From: Bolinopsis microptera
Taxonomy: Eukaryota; Ctenophora; Tentaculata; Lobata; Bolinopsidae
DNA length: 64,000 bases
Assembly (NCBI RefSeq): GCF_026151205.1
Contig: NC_087077.1
Location: forward strand, 2,296,001-2,360,000
Direction: 5' to 3'
Positions 33,471-45,289 of the stretch are shown one piece after another. Positions within the stretch are counted from its first letter, which is position 1, and the number at the start of each line of letters is the position of its first letter. The translations under genes and the position numbers were made by a program. Below the pieces are notes generated by a model. It was not told the DNA's origin, searched no databases, and saw only the letters and a list, made by a program, of their open reading frames with translations.

Positions 33471-35345
33471 TTGGTGGATATACTCAATATTTTGATCAAA
33501 CTGTGCGACATCTACAGATTCGCGATAGTACAACTGTTACAAAAAGAATAAAATGTCTACTATGTCTATGAGCAGAGATACATGCATTTAAATCTGGGCT
33601 AATAATGGTGGATATACTTTTCAGAGGGGTTTGGTGGATATATCATTGATTGGCCTGTAACTTTACGTGTCGTTAATTTATGGTGATTATTTAAAGATAA
33701 AATTGTAGCAAATCGATTTGCCTCTATGATAAAAGGCAAAAATAAGGAAAGATTTCAAAAGGCTATAAAAAAAAGGCTAAAAAAAAAGATTTCAAAAGCT
33801 ATATATGGTGGATAATAAAACTATGAAATAAAATTCAATACCGAAAATTTTCAACTGAAAAAATTATATTGGTCAACAAGTTCATCAGGTTTACTCAGTT
33901 ACCGGATCAGGTTGGAAATCGTTCCAAGTTTATGATAGAATAGAAGATTTACTTTCTAGGCCATTTTTGGTGGATAGACTGGTGCTTCAAGATTGATTTT
34001 ATTTTTAGGTCAAATTCTGTGTCAATAATGCAGGTTATCCATTGTTAGACTCCAATTATCTCGTCTAGAAGCTGAAAATGCTTACAATTATTGCTCTAGG
34101 GACATAACGAATGGATAGAGTTTCATACGAACTTAACAAACAGTCTCCTTTCAGCCTTTAGAGCCGTTTTTGGTGTATAAAAGCACACAAACGGGAAAAT
34201 TTGCTTTTTATCCACTATTTTTGGCCCTAGATGTGTTCTATCATGAAACTACAACTTCTTTCAGATAGAAGATCCCCTTTGCTGAGTCAGTTCAAAAGAA
34301 TTCTCAGTCCAAGACGACTTTTAAGGTTAAAATTGGTGGATATTAAATGTGAATAACCTACCTCAGTGATGGAAATAACGATTTCTTGACTGATAACGTA
34401 TGTGATCCACTTTCAACGCCCAATAATTACATCTTAAGGTTGAAAGAGCTGAAAATAATTGCTCTGAGGTCGTAAAGAAGGGCTATAGTTTCAAGTAAAC
34501 GTTCCAAACATTCTCCATTTAGGGCTGTTTTTGGTGGATAAATGCCTAAGAAATTAGCTTAAAAACGGTTAAATTTGCTTTTTTATCCACTATTTCTGGC
34601 CTTAGATTTGCTCAATTATGAAATCATACACTGATATTGGTTTGTTTAGACATTTAACTTGTTCAGCCTAAAACGTGATAAGCTCAAGCCGACTTTTAAG
34701 GCCAAAATTGATGGATATTAAAATATCCAGGTCGATATTTTAAGTATTTTTGAGTTAATTATCCACCAAATTGGCCCTGAATGCTTAAAATGCCATAGTA
34801 CCTTAATAAGGTCCTTATGCATAAATGTTCAACATCCTATATTTTATCTTTTCAACTGTTTTTAATCATAATGATGTCTTATTTATTGATATTTTGGTAG
34901 CATTTACGCGTTTAACTAATTCATATTGACTGATATCCACCAAAAATAGCCTTTTAACTTGAATCTCGAACTTTATAGTTGATGCCATAGATTTAACATT
35001 GCCTTTGTATCATTTTAAGACCAGTAAATTGATGTTAGCTAACGAATAACAGTCTCAAAAAAGAGGACAAAAATATATCCACCAAATTTGACCCTCAAGA
35101 AAAATCGCAGCCCTTCTTATGAAATTTTGAAGTTATAACGATTACTGTTCAGTCTCAATCAATTTCAGGAGTTTAGATGGAATTAAATATTTTTAAAGGC
35201 CACCTGAACTTGAAGTGGTTTGATCTGTTTCACTTTTATCCACCAGATTTAGCCCATAATCAAAACAAAAAGTGGCAGAAAGTAAAGGGTTAGGGTATTG
35301 CACACCATATTCTGGAGTTTTATCCCGTTCCAAAAATTATCCACC
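33471..35345. other. Region with GGTGGATA motifs that reverse orientation
   Basis: GGTGGATA occurs on the plus strand at 33473, 33607, 33633, 33807, 33969, 34335 and 34533, usually as TTTGGTGGATA; near-matches lie at 34172 and 34710. From 34760 on only the reverse complement TATCCACC appears: 34760, 34934, 35076, 35237 and 35338, usually followed by AAA. Two TATCCACT variants lie in the left half (34209 and 34584). The rest is AT-rich non-coding DNA. Repeated motifs that flip at a centre are typical of subterminal transposase-binding sites of a large non-autonomous DNA element, which is my inference. Confidence 0.6.
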
Positions 35346-35429
35346 AAATTATGCCAAAAAAACTGATTTTTGGCAAATTTTAACCTTTTTTCCGTAATTG
35401 ATGCTTTTAAAAGTGCCCCGGCACTTTTT

Positions 35430-35471
35430 CGGGGGGGGGGGGGGGCGTAAACATGCATCGTTACGCCACTG
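35430..35471. mobile_element. hAT-type end, CGTTACGCCACTG
   Basis: A poly-G tract (35431-35445) followed by CGTAAACATGCATCGTTACG and CCACTG. CGTTACGCCACTG is the reverse complement of the CAGTGGCGTAACG end at 30940. It may be the right terminus of the GGTGGATA region, but a matching left end was not found. Confidence 0.55.
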
Positions 35472-36391
35472 CATGGAGCCATGCAATTGTTTTTTGATTA
35501 TATAAATCCAATGCCAAATTAATCTAAAAGTAACCACATTAGGTTATATAATAAACAAGACCATTGCATTGCAAGTGTTTTTTCACCCATCCATGAGTTT
35601 CTAAAAGTTGCATAAAAAGTTGCACGACAAGTTGCATAAAAAGTTGCATAAATCACCATTTTTAAGCCTATACCTTAGAAATAGATGCAGTTCGTAAAGA
35701 CTGCTGGAGTTCATATATGTAGAAACTTGTCCGGTAAGACAGTCCTCAAGCTTATAGATTCAGACAGATTGAGCATCCTACTTTAGTTTTGCTGTCAATG
35801 TTGGAGCAGACCTCTAGCTCTAGTTGGGACGTGGTTGCAATTTGAAGTTTTTTAATCGTCTAATATCTGGCTTAATTTTTATGTTAACCACTATGCGGTA
35901 AATAGCCGGCTACTAGCTTCTTTATCAAATTAAGAGTGGCTACTATGGCGGACACTAGCCAGCTATTCAAGCTAAGCAGCCAGTAAGTGGTCACTAGCCG
36001 GCTAGTGACTGCTTTTGACTTTTTGACTAGCCTTGTCCTGGTTATGACGTCGGGATACTAGTCTATGACCCATTACTCATTAGGATTCACTAATTTTACA
36101 ACTTCGAGTAAGGGTTGGGATTATAGTTATGGAAAGGTCTACCGTAAAGCTAACCTAAGCCTAACCTTCACACTAACCCTTATATTATTACTCTAACCCT
36201 CATCATAACCCTAAAGTAACGTGAAATATTCTAATGTCTACCCTTAGTGGTCGGGCTTCTTGGATACTGCCGTGAATATTAAGTGAACTGCGCCTAGATC
36301 ACCAGTTTATGGGACACCCTGTGCTAGTCTTGGTCGTTTAGCGTTAAATTCTGAAGATCATGTGCCTTCATGAGCTCTAAATTGTATTCAG
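35472..36391. other. No gene seen; degenerate CCTAA-rich patch
   Basis: No coding signal. 36140-36220 contains several CTAACC/CCCTAA words (GCTAACCTAAGCCTAACC, TAACCCTCATCATAACCC). They are too irregular to be a telomere array. A cluster of GCCGGCTA-type words near 35905-36005 recalls the subterminal repeats of the hAT at 29589. Confidence 0.5.
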
Positions 36392-38001
36392 GGAACAAAT
36401 GGAACAGTTAATGCAACAATTTGTACGGACGACCAAGTTAATGCAACAATCTGTGTGCGGTAAGTTTTCTTGTATTTGGGGCCGGGAGTAAGGGAAGGGG
36501 GGGTGGTGTCGGGGATCTGTTATACTTTTTACCTCGTTGTTCCTAGCGAAAGTTGAAGATTTAAAATCAATTGAAGATCAGTGTAAATGTTCAATCATGT
36601 TTTTCAAACTCCCGTAAATATGGACGAATATCTTCTTCTACGTTGTATCTTCTATGGGATCATTCTGAAATTTGGCAGGCACACCTTAAGACTATTTGAA
36701 ACAGAGTCTACAGGGTTGGTCAGAAACATCTGATCATTATAAATTGCTCACCATTTCCACATTTTATGTCTGATTTTCACATTCTCTGACTTATTTTGTA
36801 CGGTAAACAATTAGTTTTTTTTTCAATTCTCTTTTCAATATAACTCTGATTATTCAATTTTGAACAGCGAGCTTGTTCAAAAGTTCACATTTATACTCAG
36901 TATTCGCCATCATAGTCCAGATGCAATGGTAAATCTCGATTAGATAAAACAGCTAATTTTTGCTCTAAATTAGTTCTACTTCTAATATGTTTGAAACTCA
37001 TAGAAATAGTCTAAACGTACTCGGTGTACACCGTGAAATCTTTCTTCTGTACCTAAAATACTACATCTCTCATGTTTTACAGAACTGTTTTTCATTCCAT
37101 CGTTATCGCATAAGAGCAAAATAAAAATTGTCACATGTTTCTGACCCACCATTTATATAATGTAGATGTCAACTTCTATTTTCGTGCCACGGTAATTAAG
37201 AATTGCGACATTATGCATATACTAGTAAAAGCATATACTCTTGCAACTTCAGGCCTATATTTGTTGATTATGCTGGAGAAAGCGACCAGAAATATGGTTG
37301 TGGAAACTGGAAAATGCAAATCAGCTGATCTAAACGTGACTTGTACTGAATGTGAATCAGACGGATGTAACGTACCCCCTGAAACTGGGGAAAACTTCGA
37401 ATGTTACAACTACTCTTGGAATGAAACAAAAAGATTTCACTACTTGTTACAGACTAAAGAATACTGCCATAAAATGCAACTTGTAAGATATCTCAAACGT
37501 GTTTGATATGATGTAATGTAATTTTCTTAATTAGTACAAATATTCTGGGGATCCTCCAAAAAATACTCGTGGGATCAATCAATTGCCCTTTTGTTACTGA
37601 CCTGGGAATCGATATTCGATATGGAAATTTATTTTATGACGTTTTCTAGATGGGAGGAGTAAGCCTATTATATCGAGACCCATAGTAAGTATTTGGGTCT
37701 TTTTTCGCTTCCTTGAACGACATGATGTAACTTTAACTTATTTTAACTAGTGTTTAAAATTTGGTAGTTTAAGCCTGAGAATTCAATAAAATTCCCTTTT
37801 ATTATATATAATTAACAGGCCCGTAACAGCAGCTGATGCAGACTATTCATTCCCCCACAATGGTTGTAGACCCTGTGTTACTAATACTATTGCTAATAAC
37901 ACTTGTGTTGAGTGTTATTGTGACAGGTGTAACAGTGCAGTACTACCATCACTGCAGTCCTGCTACTTCTCATCGCAGTTATCTACTCGCTCGTGATGTA
38001 A
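36392..38001 (+). pseudogene. Ly6/uPAR-like cysteine-rich gene, probably decayed
   Basis: Exon-like blocks with AG/GT borders: 36392-36459, 37253-37482, 37650-37684 and 37819-38001. The block at 37253 encodes NVTCTECESDGCN (end of one Ly6-type domain), then FECYNYSWNETK and EYCHKM (start of another). The last block encodes NGCRPCVTN, NTCVECYCDRCN (domain end) and, in another frame, ITAVLLLLIAVIYSLVM before a stop, a typical GPI or membrane tail. Such three-finger proteins sit on the cell surface. Two problems suggest decay: joining 37684 to 37819 gives a TAG, and a frame change separates CDRCN from the hydrophobic tail. Alternative splicing or assembly error could also explain these. The 5' end and signal peptide were not found. 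Confidence 0.5.
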
Positions 38002-38627
38002 AATAATCGTCTCACTTCCATCATAACTTCGGTTATAAAATTAAATATTTTGTATAATCAGAGGCCACTTTTTACTTGCATAAACTACATAAGTACTGGA
38101 CTAATATTAGGATAGGGCTTTCTTTTGATCTAATTTAAAAGAGTTTACAATGGTAAATACTTAAGTATCATCCAAGTTTCTTTTAAGATCAAGTTTGGAA
38201 GTTTTACGGTGAATATTCCTATAAAATTGATCTTTGCACCTTGAAGTTTCACAAGTTGTTCACTAAAAATTTGAGAACCAGTTCAATTCAATTTTAATTT
38301 TATTACTAGGTGGAGGTGTTGTTATTGAGACTTTGGGCGGCCAAAAAACTCCTGTTCTGAAAGTTGTCCTCTGTACTTGTTTCACTGACCCACGCTTTTT
38401 AGCATTTATACATTTCGGCCCATTTTATATGTTTGTTCGATTTGCTGAACATTTGTATACTTGCTATTTTGTAAAAGTTTCAAATAAAAATCACAGGTAA
38501 ACCTCAAAATTTAGCGCGCAATATCTCAGGAGCGCAAGGTCAGATTTTGATCTGCAGTTTTTTTCTTCTTGTTTGTCTCCAGCAGCTATTATATTAAAAT
38601 ATGTGAAAACTAGAAAAGTGCCATTAA

Positions 38628-38679
38628 CCCCCCCCCCCCCCCCCCCCCCACCCCCCACCCCCCACCCCCCACCCCCCCT
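38628..38679. repeat. Poly-C / CCCCCCA tract
   Basis: An uninterrupted run of about 22 C followed by CCCCCCA units. On the other strand this gives G-runs able to form a G-quadruplex. The exact length is likely unreliable in the assembly. Confidence 0.95.
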
Positions 38680-38893
38680 CTGGCCTTAAAGAACTCCAGT
38701 TGTATCACCACTTTTTGATCAATTGAACTTTCATAGTTTTAGTGATTCTAAGGAGTAAGGACCCATTGAAGAGCATTTAATCATTTCAATCATAGTATGA
38801 AATTCCGAATTTAAAATGAATAAGACCAATTTTCTTAATTTTAATTTCAATGTACACTGTAGTATAGTATAGTTCCTTCTACATTGTGAGTTA

Positions 38894-41800
38894 TTAACAT
38901 GTATATCCGACTGCTATCCATTCCACATTCCAAAGCCATTTCTTTGCCTCTTGTGCATCTATGTCCCATCCCTGATCACTATGGAGATAGACCACAAAGC
39001 TCTTACTGGGCAAATAAAATGCTGATCCAAGTTCAAGGCTATGGCTTTTCTTTCCTCCTATTGATGTTGTTATTGTAGGATCTTTGAAGAATCCACATAA
39101 GCTGATGTCGACTTTCAATTTAATTTTGTGCGAACTGACTCCGACTCGGACCCAATCTTTCTCGGCCTCAGTTGTCGGCCCTGAAAATGTTGTATAAGGA
39201 CAAGTGACGAATGTATAGAAACCATTGATTACACATGTACATTGTATAAATTAGAGGTCTCGATTGCCTAGGTATCAAAAAAATACGATTGCCTAGGTAT
39301 CAAACCTTGGCAATCGGTAATAATCCTCTGGTACGGATTCAGCTGACCCTACTCTAGTAGCAGGGCATAGTTGAATGTGCACTTCGATGTACACGATTTC
39401 TGACGAAATCGTTTGGCCATTCTATTTGGCCATTCTATTCAGACCCAAAATCGTTTAGGTACGAAATTTGTATCGCTAGACCGAACCCTAATGGGCACAT
39501 TTTCTAAAAAACCCTCAGTCTCGTATATGGGATTTTTTCCCAATCCATGACTCAAAAAGGCACAAAAGAGTCAAGGATAAGGGTTATATTAGCGAATGAG
39601 GTTTTTTTTGTATATTAGGACGCAATGAAACTACCGGACCACGATGTATGGCCATGGGGACTTGCCACCCCATGGCAACATTAAAATATATCGACTCTGT
39701 TTATACATCGATTCCTCAAATTATTTGTTATATAGTAGTGTTGAAAGTATTAAAATATGGTAGCTTTGAGACCGTCGTGCGTGCCTGCGCCTGCCTGCCT
39801 GCGTACATGCCGAATTTTAGATAACCATGCCAAGAATCGACTGATAGTGATCGTATAATTAGCTGTGGACAGTGGAACGCGTGGCTCTTGTAGCTATAAT
39901 GCCAATGTTAGCCACATATCAGCTCGGAATAAAGATAGCTAAGTTAGTAATATAAATATAAAACAAATACCTGAAGTTCCAGCACAGACTCTAGCACATT
40001 TAGGATTTCCTTCAGGCTTCGTTTCCTTGCTGTGCAGTATGATAACCGGACTGGGAAAATCAAGAGTTAACGTCATTTGTAATCATAAAGTTACAGCGGG
40101 TAATAGCGGGGAGGTGGTGCATCATGCATGCTTATTCTAACCTGGTTAATTGGCAGATGATTGGTTAATCGATAACACGTTCAATGTTCCTTACTGCTTA
40201 CAAACTCGCGCAATTCTAGTTCCACCTCTCCGCTAAATTACCATTTACCAACAGTATGAGACAATCAGCCGCAGATGTCGAATTCAATCTTTATTTTCCG
40301 CCGATAAATAAGATATTTACTGCTCAAAAAAAGTAGTCGCAGTTACATGTGTCATATTGAGAATAAATTCTACACTTTTGACTTTTCTCGTTCTCGAGTT
40401 GAGTATATAATTATAGGACGGTCCAAAAGTCACTGAAATAATGAGTGAATAAGTTGAAATAGAGGCTTATTTATATTGAAATTGTATAGCTCGAGTCGGT
40501 CTCTAATGGTTCATTCGGATTCCGGATTATACTTGGTGATATGAAATATAAGTGTTACGCATATTTTTGGAGTTCTTGCTGTCCAGACTATATAATATAA
40601 TTATATGATGACAGGGATTTCCAACATTGAACATAATGTTTCGGTTAAGCAAGGATTTGGTTATATGACAAAGCGACTCTCAAATTCTTTTACTTAGATT
40701 CGTACAATCGGGATTTTTCACCGGTGCAATTTCAAATTCAGGTCTCTCCTTTAGTATTATGCAGCTTAATTATACAGCTGTTTCCCAATGTAGAATTTCG
40801 GTGTCGTGAAGAATGATACTTACTGATACTGATAGCGCAGTGATAATTTAACATAAAATAACAGTGTTGTACAATGTACAGGGGTAGTTTGCATTTTTGT
40901 TGTCCTAGTAAGTATCTGGAAGACTAATGATAAACATGAACAGTATTTTTACCTTGGTTTGTTATTCATGTCGCGTCTGATAGCCGAGTTACTGTCCCTT
41001 ATTGTTGCCTCAGTTCTCATAACCTTTGTTTCCAGCGCAATTAATTCGTTTCTTGTTACTCTGTTGGCTTCTTCTTTCTTCATCGAAGCTATGTCATCCT
41101 GCATAGACGTCATACCATTCTTAAGTAAGGTTGCATCACTGATCACCTGTACAATATTTCCCTTGTTGACTTCAACATTTTCATTGTTGGCTTCAATATT
41201 TCCCTTGATGACTTCAATACTTTCCTTATTGACTTCAACATTTTCATTGTTGATTTCAATATTTCCCTTGTTGACTCCTATACTTTCCTTGTTGATTTCA
41301 ATATTTCCCTTGTTGACTCCTATACTTTCCTTATTGACTTCAACATTTTCATTGTTGATTTCAATATTTCCCTTGTTGACTCCTATACTTTCCTTGTTGA
41401 TTTCAATATTTCCCTTGTTGACTTCAACATTTTCATTGTTGATTTCAATATTTCCCTTGTTGACTTCAATACTTTCCTTATTGACTTCAACATTTTCATT
41501 GTTGATTTCAATATTTCCCTTGTTGACTTCAACATTTTTATTGTTGGCTTCAATATTTCCCTTGATGACTTCAATACTTTCTTTATTGACTTCAACATTT
41601 TCATTGTTGATTTCAATATTTCCCTTGTTGACTCCTATACTTTCCTTGTTGATTTCAATATTTCCCTTGTTGACTCCTATACTTTCCTTATTGACTTCAA
41701 CATTTTCATTGTTGACTTCAATATTTCCCTTGATGATTTCAATACTTTCCTTATTGATTTCAATATTTCCCTTGTTGACTCCTATACTTTCCTTATTGAC

Positions 41801-42442
41801 TTCAACATTTTCATTGTTGATTTCAATATTTCCCTTGATGACTTCAATACTTTCCTTATTGACTTCAACATTTTCATTGTTGATTTCAATATTTCCCTTG
41901 TTGACTTCAATACTTTCCTTATTGACTTCAACATTTTCATTGTTGATTTCAATATTTCCCTTGTTGACTCCTATATTTTCCTTGTTGATTTCAATATTTC
42001 CCTTGTTGACTCCTATACTTTCCTTGTTGACTTCAATGTTTTCTTGGATTTCATCAATCTTCCTTTCCACATCATCCCTGACCATTGCCAACTGTTCAGT
42101 TAACAAATCTTTCATCTCTTCACTTTCTTCTCTTGCCTTCTTCGCCGATTCAATTTCATTGGCCAATGACAACTCCATTTCGGCGAGTCTCTCCATAGTT
42201 TCATCTTGTTCCATCACTTCATTGCTGTTTGTCTGTATAGTCGGTAATTTCACTTTCTGCTTCTTATCTTTTTTATTTCTTTTCTTTTTCTCTTCATTCT
42301 TGACCGCTGACTCGATTTCATTGGACAGCGATAACTTTGTCTGTTTACTTTCTTCTATTACCCTCTTCGCCATATCAATTTCATGGGCCATTGACAATTT
42401 CATCTGCTCCATTTCAAGTTTAAGACTTTTAAGCTCGCCCAT
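38894..42442 (-). CDS. Long coiled-coil stalk protein with C-terminal head domain (three exons)
   Basis: My model on the minus strand: 42442-40953 (exon continues in frame to an AG at 42466), 40050-39971, and 39180-38894. Splice sites are CCAAG/GTAAAA, CCCAG/TCCGG, CTTCAG/GTATTT and TTTCAG/GGCC; the phases fit and give 618 residues. Residues 1-135 are charged helix with a Lys-rich stretch near 50-65 and internal repeats (LSLANEIESAKKAREESEE type). Residues 136-430 are about 42 heptads such as IEVNKES, IGVNKGN and VEVNKES: Ile/Val at position a, mostly Asn at d. The last 95 residues form a separate domain (VDISLCGFF, TSIGGKKSH, FVVYLHSDQGW, WLWNVEWIAVGY) resembling H-type-lectin-like or related beta domains of marine invertebrates; I am not certain. 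No signal peptide is seen, so a further 5' exon is possible. Function unknown. Confidence 0.75.
39351..39550. mobile_element. Left-end fragment of the foldback element family, in an intron
   Basis: ACTCTAGTAGCAGGGC, then TGTGCACTTCGATGTACACG and the diverged CGCTAGACCGAACCCTAATG, follow the order of 10301-10450. It lies in the second intron of the coiled-coil gene. Downstream sequence near 39540-39620 (CACAAAAGAGTCAAGGA) is shared with 55550-55600, another dispersed repeat. Confidence 0.7.
41153..42037 (-). repeat. 21-bp coding repeat of the coiled-coil gene
   Basis: About 42 tandem 21-bp units encode the heptads of the stalk. Units alternate among a few types (NKESIEV, NKGNIEI, NNENVEV) in higher-order blocks of 42 and 63 bp, showing expansion by unequal exchange. 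The period keeps the frame, which also leaves the opposite strand open by chance. Copy number is likely to vary between individuals. Confidence 0.9.
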
Positions 42443-42614
42443 AGTAACTTCGGCGGAGTCCGGTCCCTGAAGGATTAAAATTCATTATGCATTACATCCG
42501 TCAGAAATCATTAACTGATTGGCTGGGTCGAGATTCAAATATCATACTTGTACACGCTACTAGTACTACGTGAAGGCATTGACTTGTTCATATCGCAAAT
42601 TAAATATACTTTTA

Positions 42615-42955
42615 CAGTCCAACCTTTATATACCGGGCTTCTTGTGCGAAACGAAAAGTGCAAAGTGTACAGTATAGAAAAAACAGGTAAAGTTAGGTTC
42701 ACAATCACATGATCAATGATCCCAGTATATGTAGCCTTTCAAATAACCTGTCAAGCGTCTCATAGGCATATACCTCATTAGGGGCTTGTGATGGAATACA
42801 GATTACAGCTCGACATGCTGCATGCACCACGATATGCGCTGTATTAAATCATATATCTTTCGCAAAACGAGCTAACTAAAAGTTTGCGGGAAAATAAAGG
42901 TACGGTATATCGAGGCACCCGGTACAGAAAGGTACGGTATATAGCGGTTCGACTG
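42615..42955. mobile_element. pogo-like MITE with CAGTC ends
   Basis: Left end CAGTCCAACCTTTATATACC; right end reversed CAGTCGAACCGCTATATACC. CAGT.GAACC ends are typical of pogo/Tigger elements, which duplicate TA. A TA precedes the left end but not the right. About 341 bp, no ORF. It lies just upstream of the coiled-coil exon. Confidence 0.7.
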
Positions 42956-43641
42956 TTCTTAGAGGAAGTGTTCATTGTTCGCCGGGAAACGTCTTGATTT
43001 TAAAATTAAATGGAACGGGAAGAAGCGAACCGTGGATAGGAAAAGTATAACTTTGTAATTTTAAACCTGATCAGTGCAAAGAGATGACGTCAGTAGGAGA
43101 AGAAAAATCGGTAGATAGCGAGGAGTCGTAAACATACCTTAATTAATACAATTTCGATTAGAGGCTGTCAATAAATAAAATTAATTTGGATCATTTCTGA
43201 AACCCTTAAAATACGTTGACAGATTTATTCGAAAAATTACTGCCTGAAAGGTGAAAACCATTTGAAAGCACAAAGGCAAAAATCGAAATCTAAACAAATG
43301 GAAACTGACATTATAGTTAAACAGTCAATAAGCAACAAACGGTAGGTAGAATGCACAATATTCTGTGCGGTCAAGTTCAACTATACACAAAGTCACGTGA
43401 AAGGGACGATGTGACCAGTAATGTGATGACGCGAGGGACAACAACCTTTGCAATGGCACATACAAGAAACTATTTTGGGCATCTCGGTTTGTCTAAAATG
43501 TTGAGCTACGCCTAGTTCAAAATGGAAAGCTCATAAATTTAATTGTATAATAATAATATACTTTATGAGTCGTAATAGTAATACGACTGTGGAAGAAATG
43601 TTTGGTTGTCACCATTTTCAATTTTAAAAACTTGACTGAAA
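42956..43641. other. No gene seen upstream of the coiled-coil gene
   Basis: On the minus strand a good donor (AATTAAG/GTATGT, at about 43137) could end a 5' non-coding exon of the coiled-coil gene; this is speculative. A 90-bp segment (CCTGATCAGTGCAAAGAG and AGGAGAAGA, near 43067-43140) is similar to one near 45057-45140 (CCTGATTAGTGCAACGAC). Confidence 0.4.
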
Positions 43642-43896
43642 TTGAAAATTCTCGATGTCATGCGGATCTTCGAAGAACTACCATTCTTTGAAACACCTAT
43701 CCTTGAAACTGAGGACCACGTCATAAATGAATGCCCCAGCTACAACTCCCTCCGGTCCAACCTCTCAGACAACCTTAAAAGCCTCATAATGCTCAAAGAA
43801 TATGGGGCCATCATGAACTCATTCCATGCAACAGAATTTGGAAAGTACCTCACAGAATCCTTTCACCTTCGAAATCCTCCTGAAAAGAAGTCCTAG
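43642..43896 (+). pseudogene. LINE C-terminal fragment
   Basis: A 5'-truncated frame containing ETEDHVINECPSYNSLR and FHATEFGKYLTESFHLRNP, ending at a stop. A C-terminal Glu-Asp-His-...-Cys-Pro region (EDHVINECP) is common at the very end of several non-LTR reverse transcriptases. The upstream polymerase is missing. No ATG is needed, as it is a fragment. Confidence 0.6.
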
Positions 43897-44212
43897 TCAT
43901 CACCTCCCATTTCCTACTCATCGTTATTAACTCATCTCCATGACTTTTTTACTCGTATTTTAATTATTATATTCGATTTTTTTCGGTGAAATTGTAACGC
44001 GGTTAATTTTTAAGATTTTATTTTTATAGCATTCTCTCGATTTTTAGAGTTCTGATCGTCTTTATGAATTGTTCTATATACTTATATAGACGAGTTCGTT
44101 AGTGTTCTCCTTGGTCATTTCATGTTTAATTCCTGTTAGTGTTTAATTCCTGTTTAATTCCAAGGAGGATAGTTAAAGATATTGTTAAGAGCAGAGAGCT
44201 TTGAGGAAACAG

Positions 44213-44430
44213 AGAGTTCATTTTAACATCTCTGTTTTGGTTATCAGGGAGTTCAGTTTAACACCTCTGTTTTGGTTATCAGGGAGTTCAGTTTAACACC
44301 TCTGTTTTGGCTATAGGAGGATAGTTTAGGAATTATTTAGCACAGAGAGTTTTGGAGGAGCAGAAAGTTTATTTTAACATCTCTGTTTTGGTTATCAGAG
44401 AGTTCAATTTAGCACCTCTGTTTTGATTAC
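44213..44430. repeat. Imperfect 35-bp tandem repeat
   Basis: Units contain GTTCAGTTTAACACCTCTG and TTTTGGTTATCAGGGA, with diverged variants (TTTAACATCTCTG, AATTTAGCACCTCTG). It follows the LINE fragment and may be its 3' UTR repeat. Confidence 0.8.
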
Positions 44431-45196
44431 TAGAAAGATAGTTTAGGAAATTGTTTATAGATTGCTCGGAAGAATGGGAGATTGTTTATACTTTCTGGGT
44501 ATACTTAGGGTGGAGCTATCGAAGGGACGTTACCCTTTTTTTATTTTTTTTATTTGAAAATTCAATTAATCATTATATATATAAATCAAGCGTTACATTT
44601 CAGCCATGCAAAATTACAATGACATATTTTGATATACTAAATGGTAAATGGTACTGCAATATAAGTTGCTTAATGTTTGGCCGGATGACAACTAACGAGA
44701 AAAATAAACTTGATTATATAATAATTAATTCGGCTGAACCAACACATAGCAAGAGCCACATTAACGTTGGGGCCGTCTGGTTTAAGTACAACTAAAGTTG
44801 CAGTTAAAGTTTACAGTTAAAGAACTAGGATATTGGAATTATTGACATAGTATATTGAGGAACACTGAGATATTGTAATTACAATTCTTAACGGTTTATT
44901 CAAATTGAAGTATTTTCCCTTGACACCTTCCTGAACAAAGTTGTAAGGAAAAGAGCCTTTTATCAATGGACCTGGAAGAAGATAATCGTGGAGTTTTCAC
45001 TATGCTATGACAGAAATCACCAATTTGTAATTCTGGAGATGCAAAATTGTATTAAACCTGATTAGTGCAACGACTAACCAGGACGTCACCAGGAGAAGAG
45101 GGATCAGCAGGTAGTGAGGAGAGGAGTGATAAACATAGCTTCAATAATTCAGCTTCATGGCCAAATTGCAAATAGTGAATTCATCACCCTAACCCT
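44431..45196. other. No gene seen
   Basis: The open frame at 44451-44795 lacks an exon structure or recognisable motif. AATTCGGCTGAACCAACACA near 44727 is shared with 17538-17558 (TTCGGCTGAACCAAAACAC), pointing to a dispersed repeat. Confidence 0.4.
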
Positions 45197-45276
45197 AGGG
45201 GGTGCACGATAAAAATAATCTTGCTCGGATTTTAAAAATTTTTGTACCACTGTTTTCTAGAGACTGTGAGAATTTT
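45197..45276 (+). mobile_element. Left-end fragment of the AGTAGG element family
   Basis: GGGGGTGCACGATAAAAATA, then CTTGCTCGGATTTTAAAAAT and AGAGACTGTGAGAATTTTC, match the left end of the elements at 53182 and 55763. The match stops at CACAAT, where other sequence begins. Confidence 0.7.
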
Positions 45277-45289
45277 CACAATTAGTCAG

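Noticed and set aside
36140-36220. Interstitial telomere repeat
   Set aside because: CCTAA words are irregular; there is no regular CCCTAA array. The same applies to CTAACCCTAACCC at 54495-54510.
37135-37506. Single-exon gene starting at 37135
   Set aside because: Its first part lacks motifs and precedes a good acceptor at 37252; the Ly6-like part is better read as a spliced exon 37253-37482.
40959-42470. 503-residue plus-strand frame opposite the coiled-coil gene
   Set aside because: It is the antisense shadow of the 21-bp coding repeat. The minus strand has splice sites, an ATG and downstream exons in phase; the plus strand has none.
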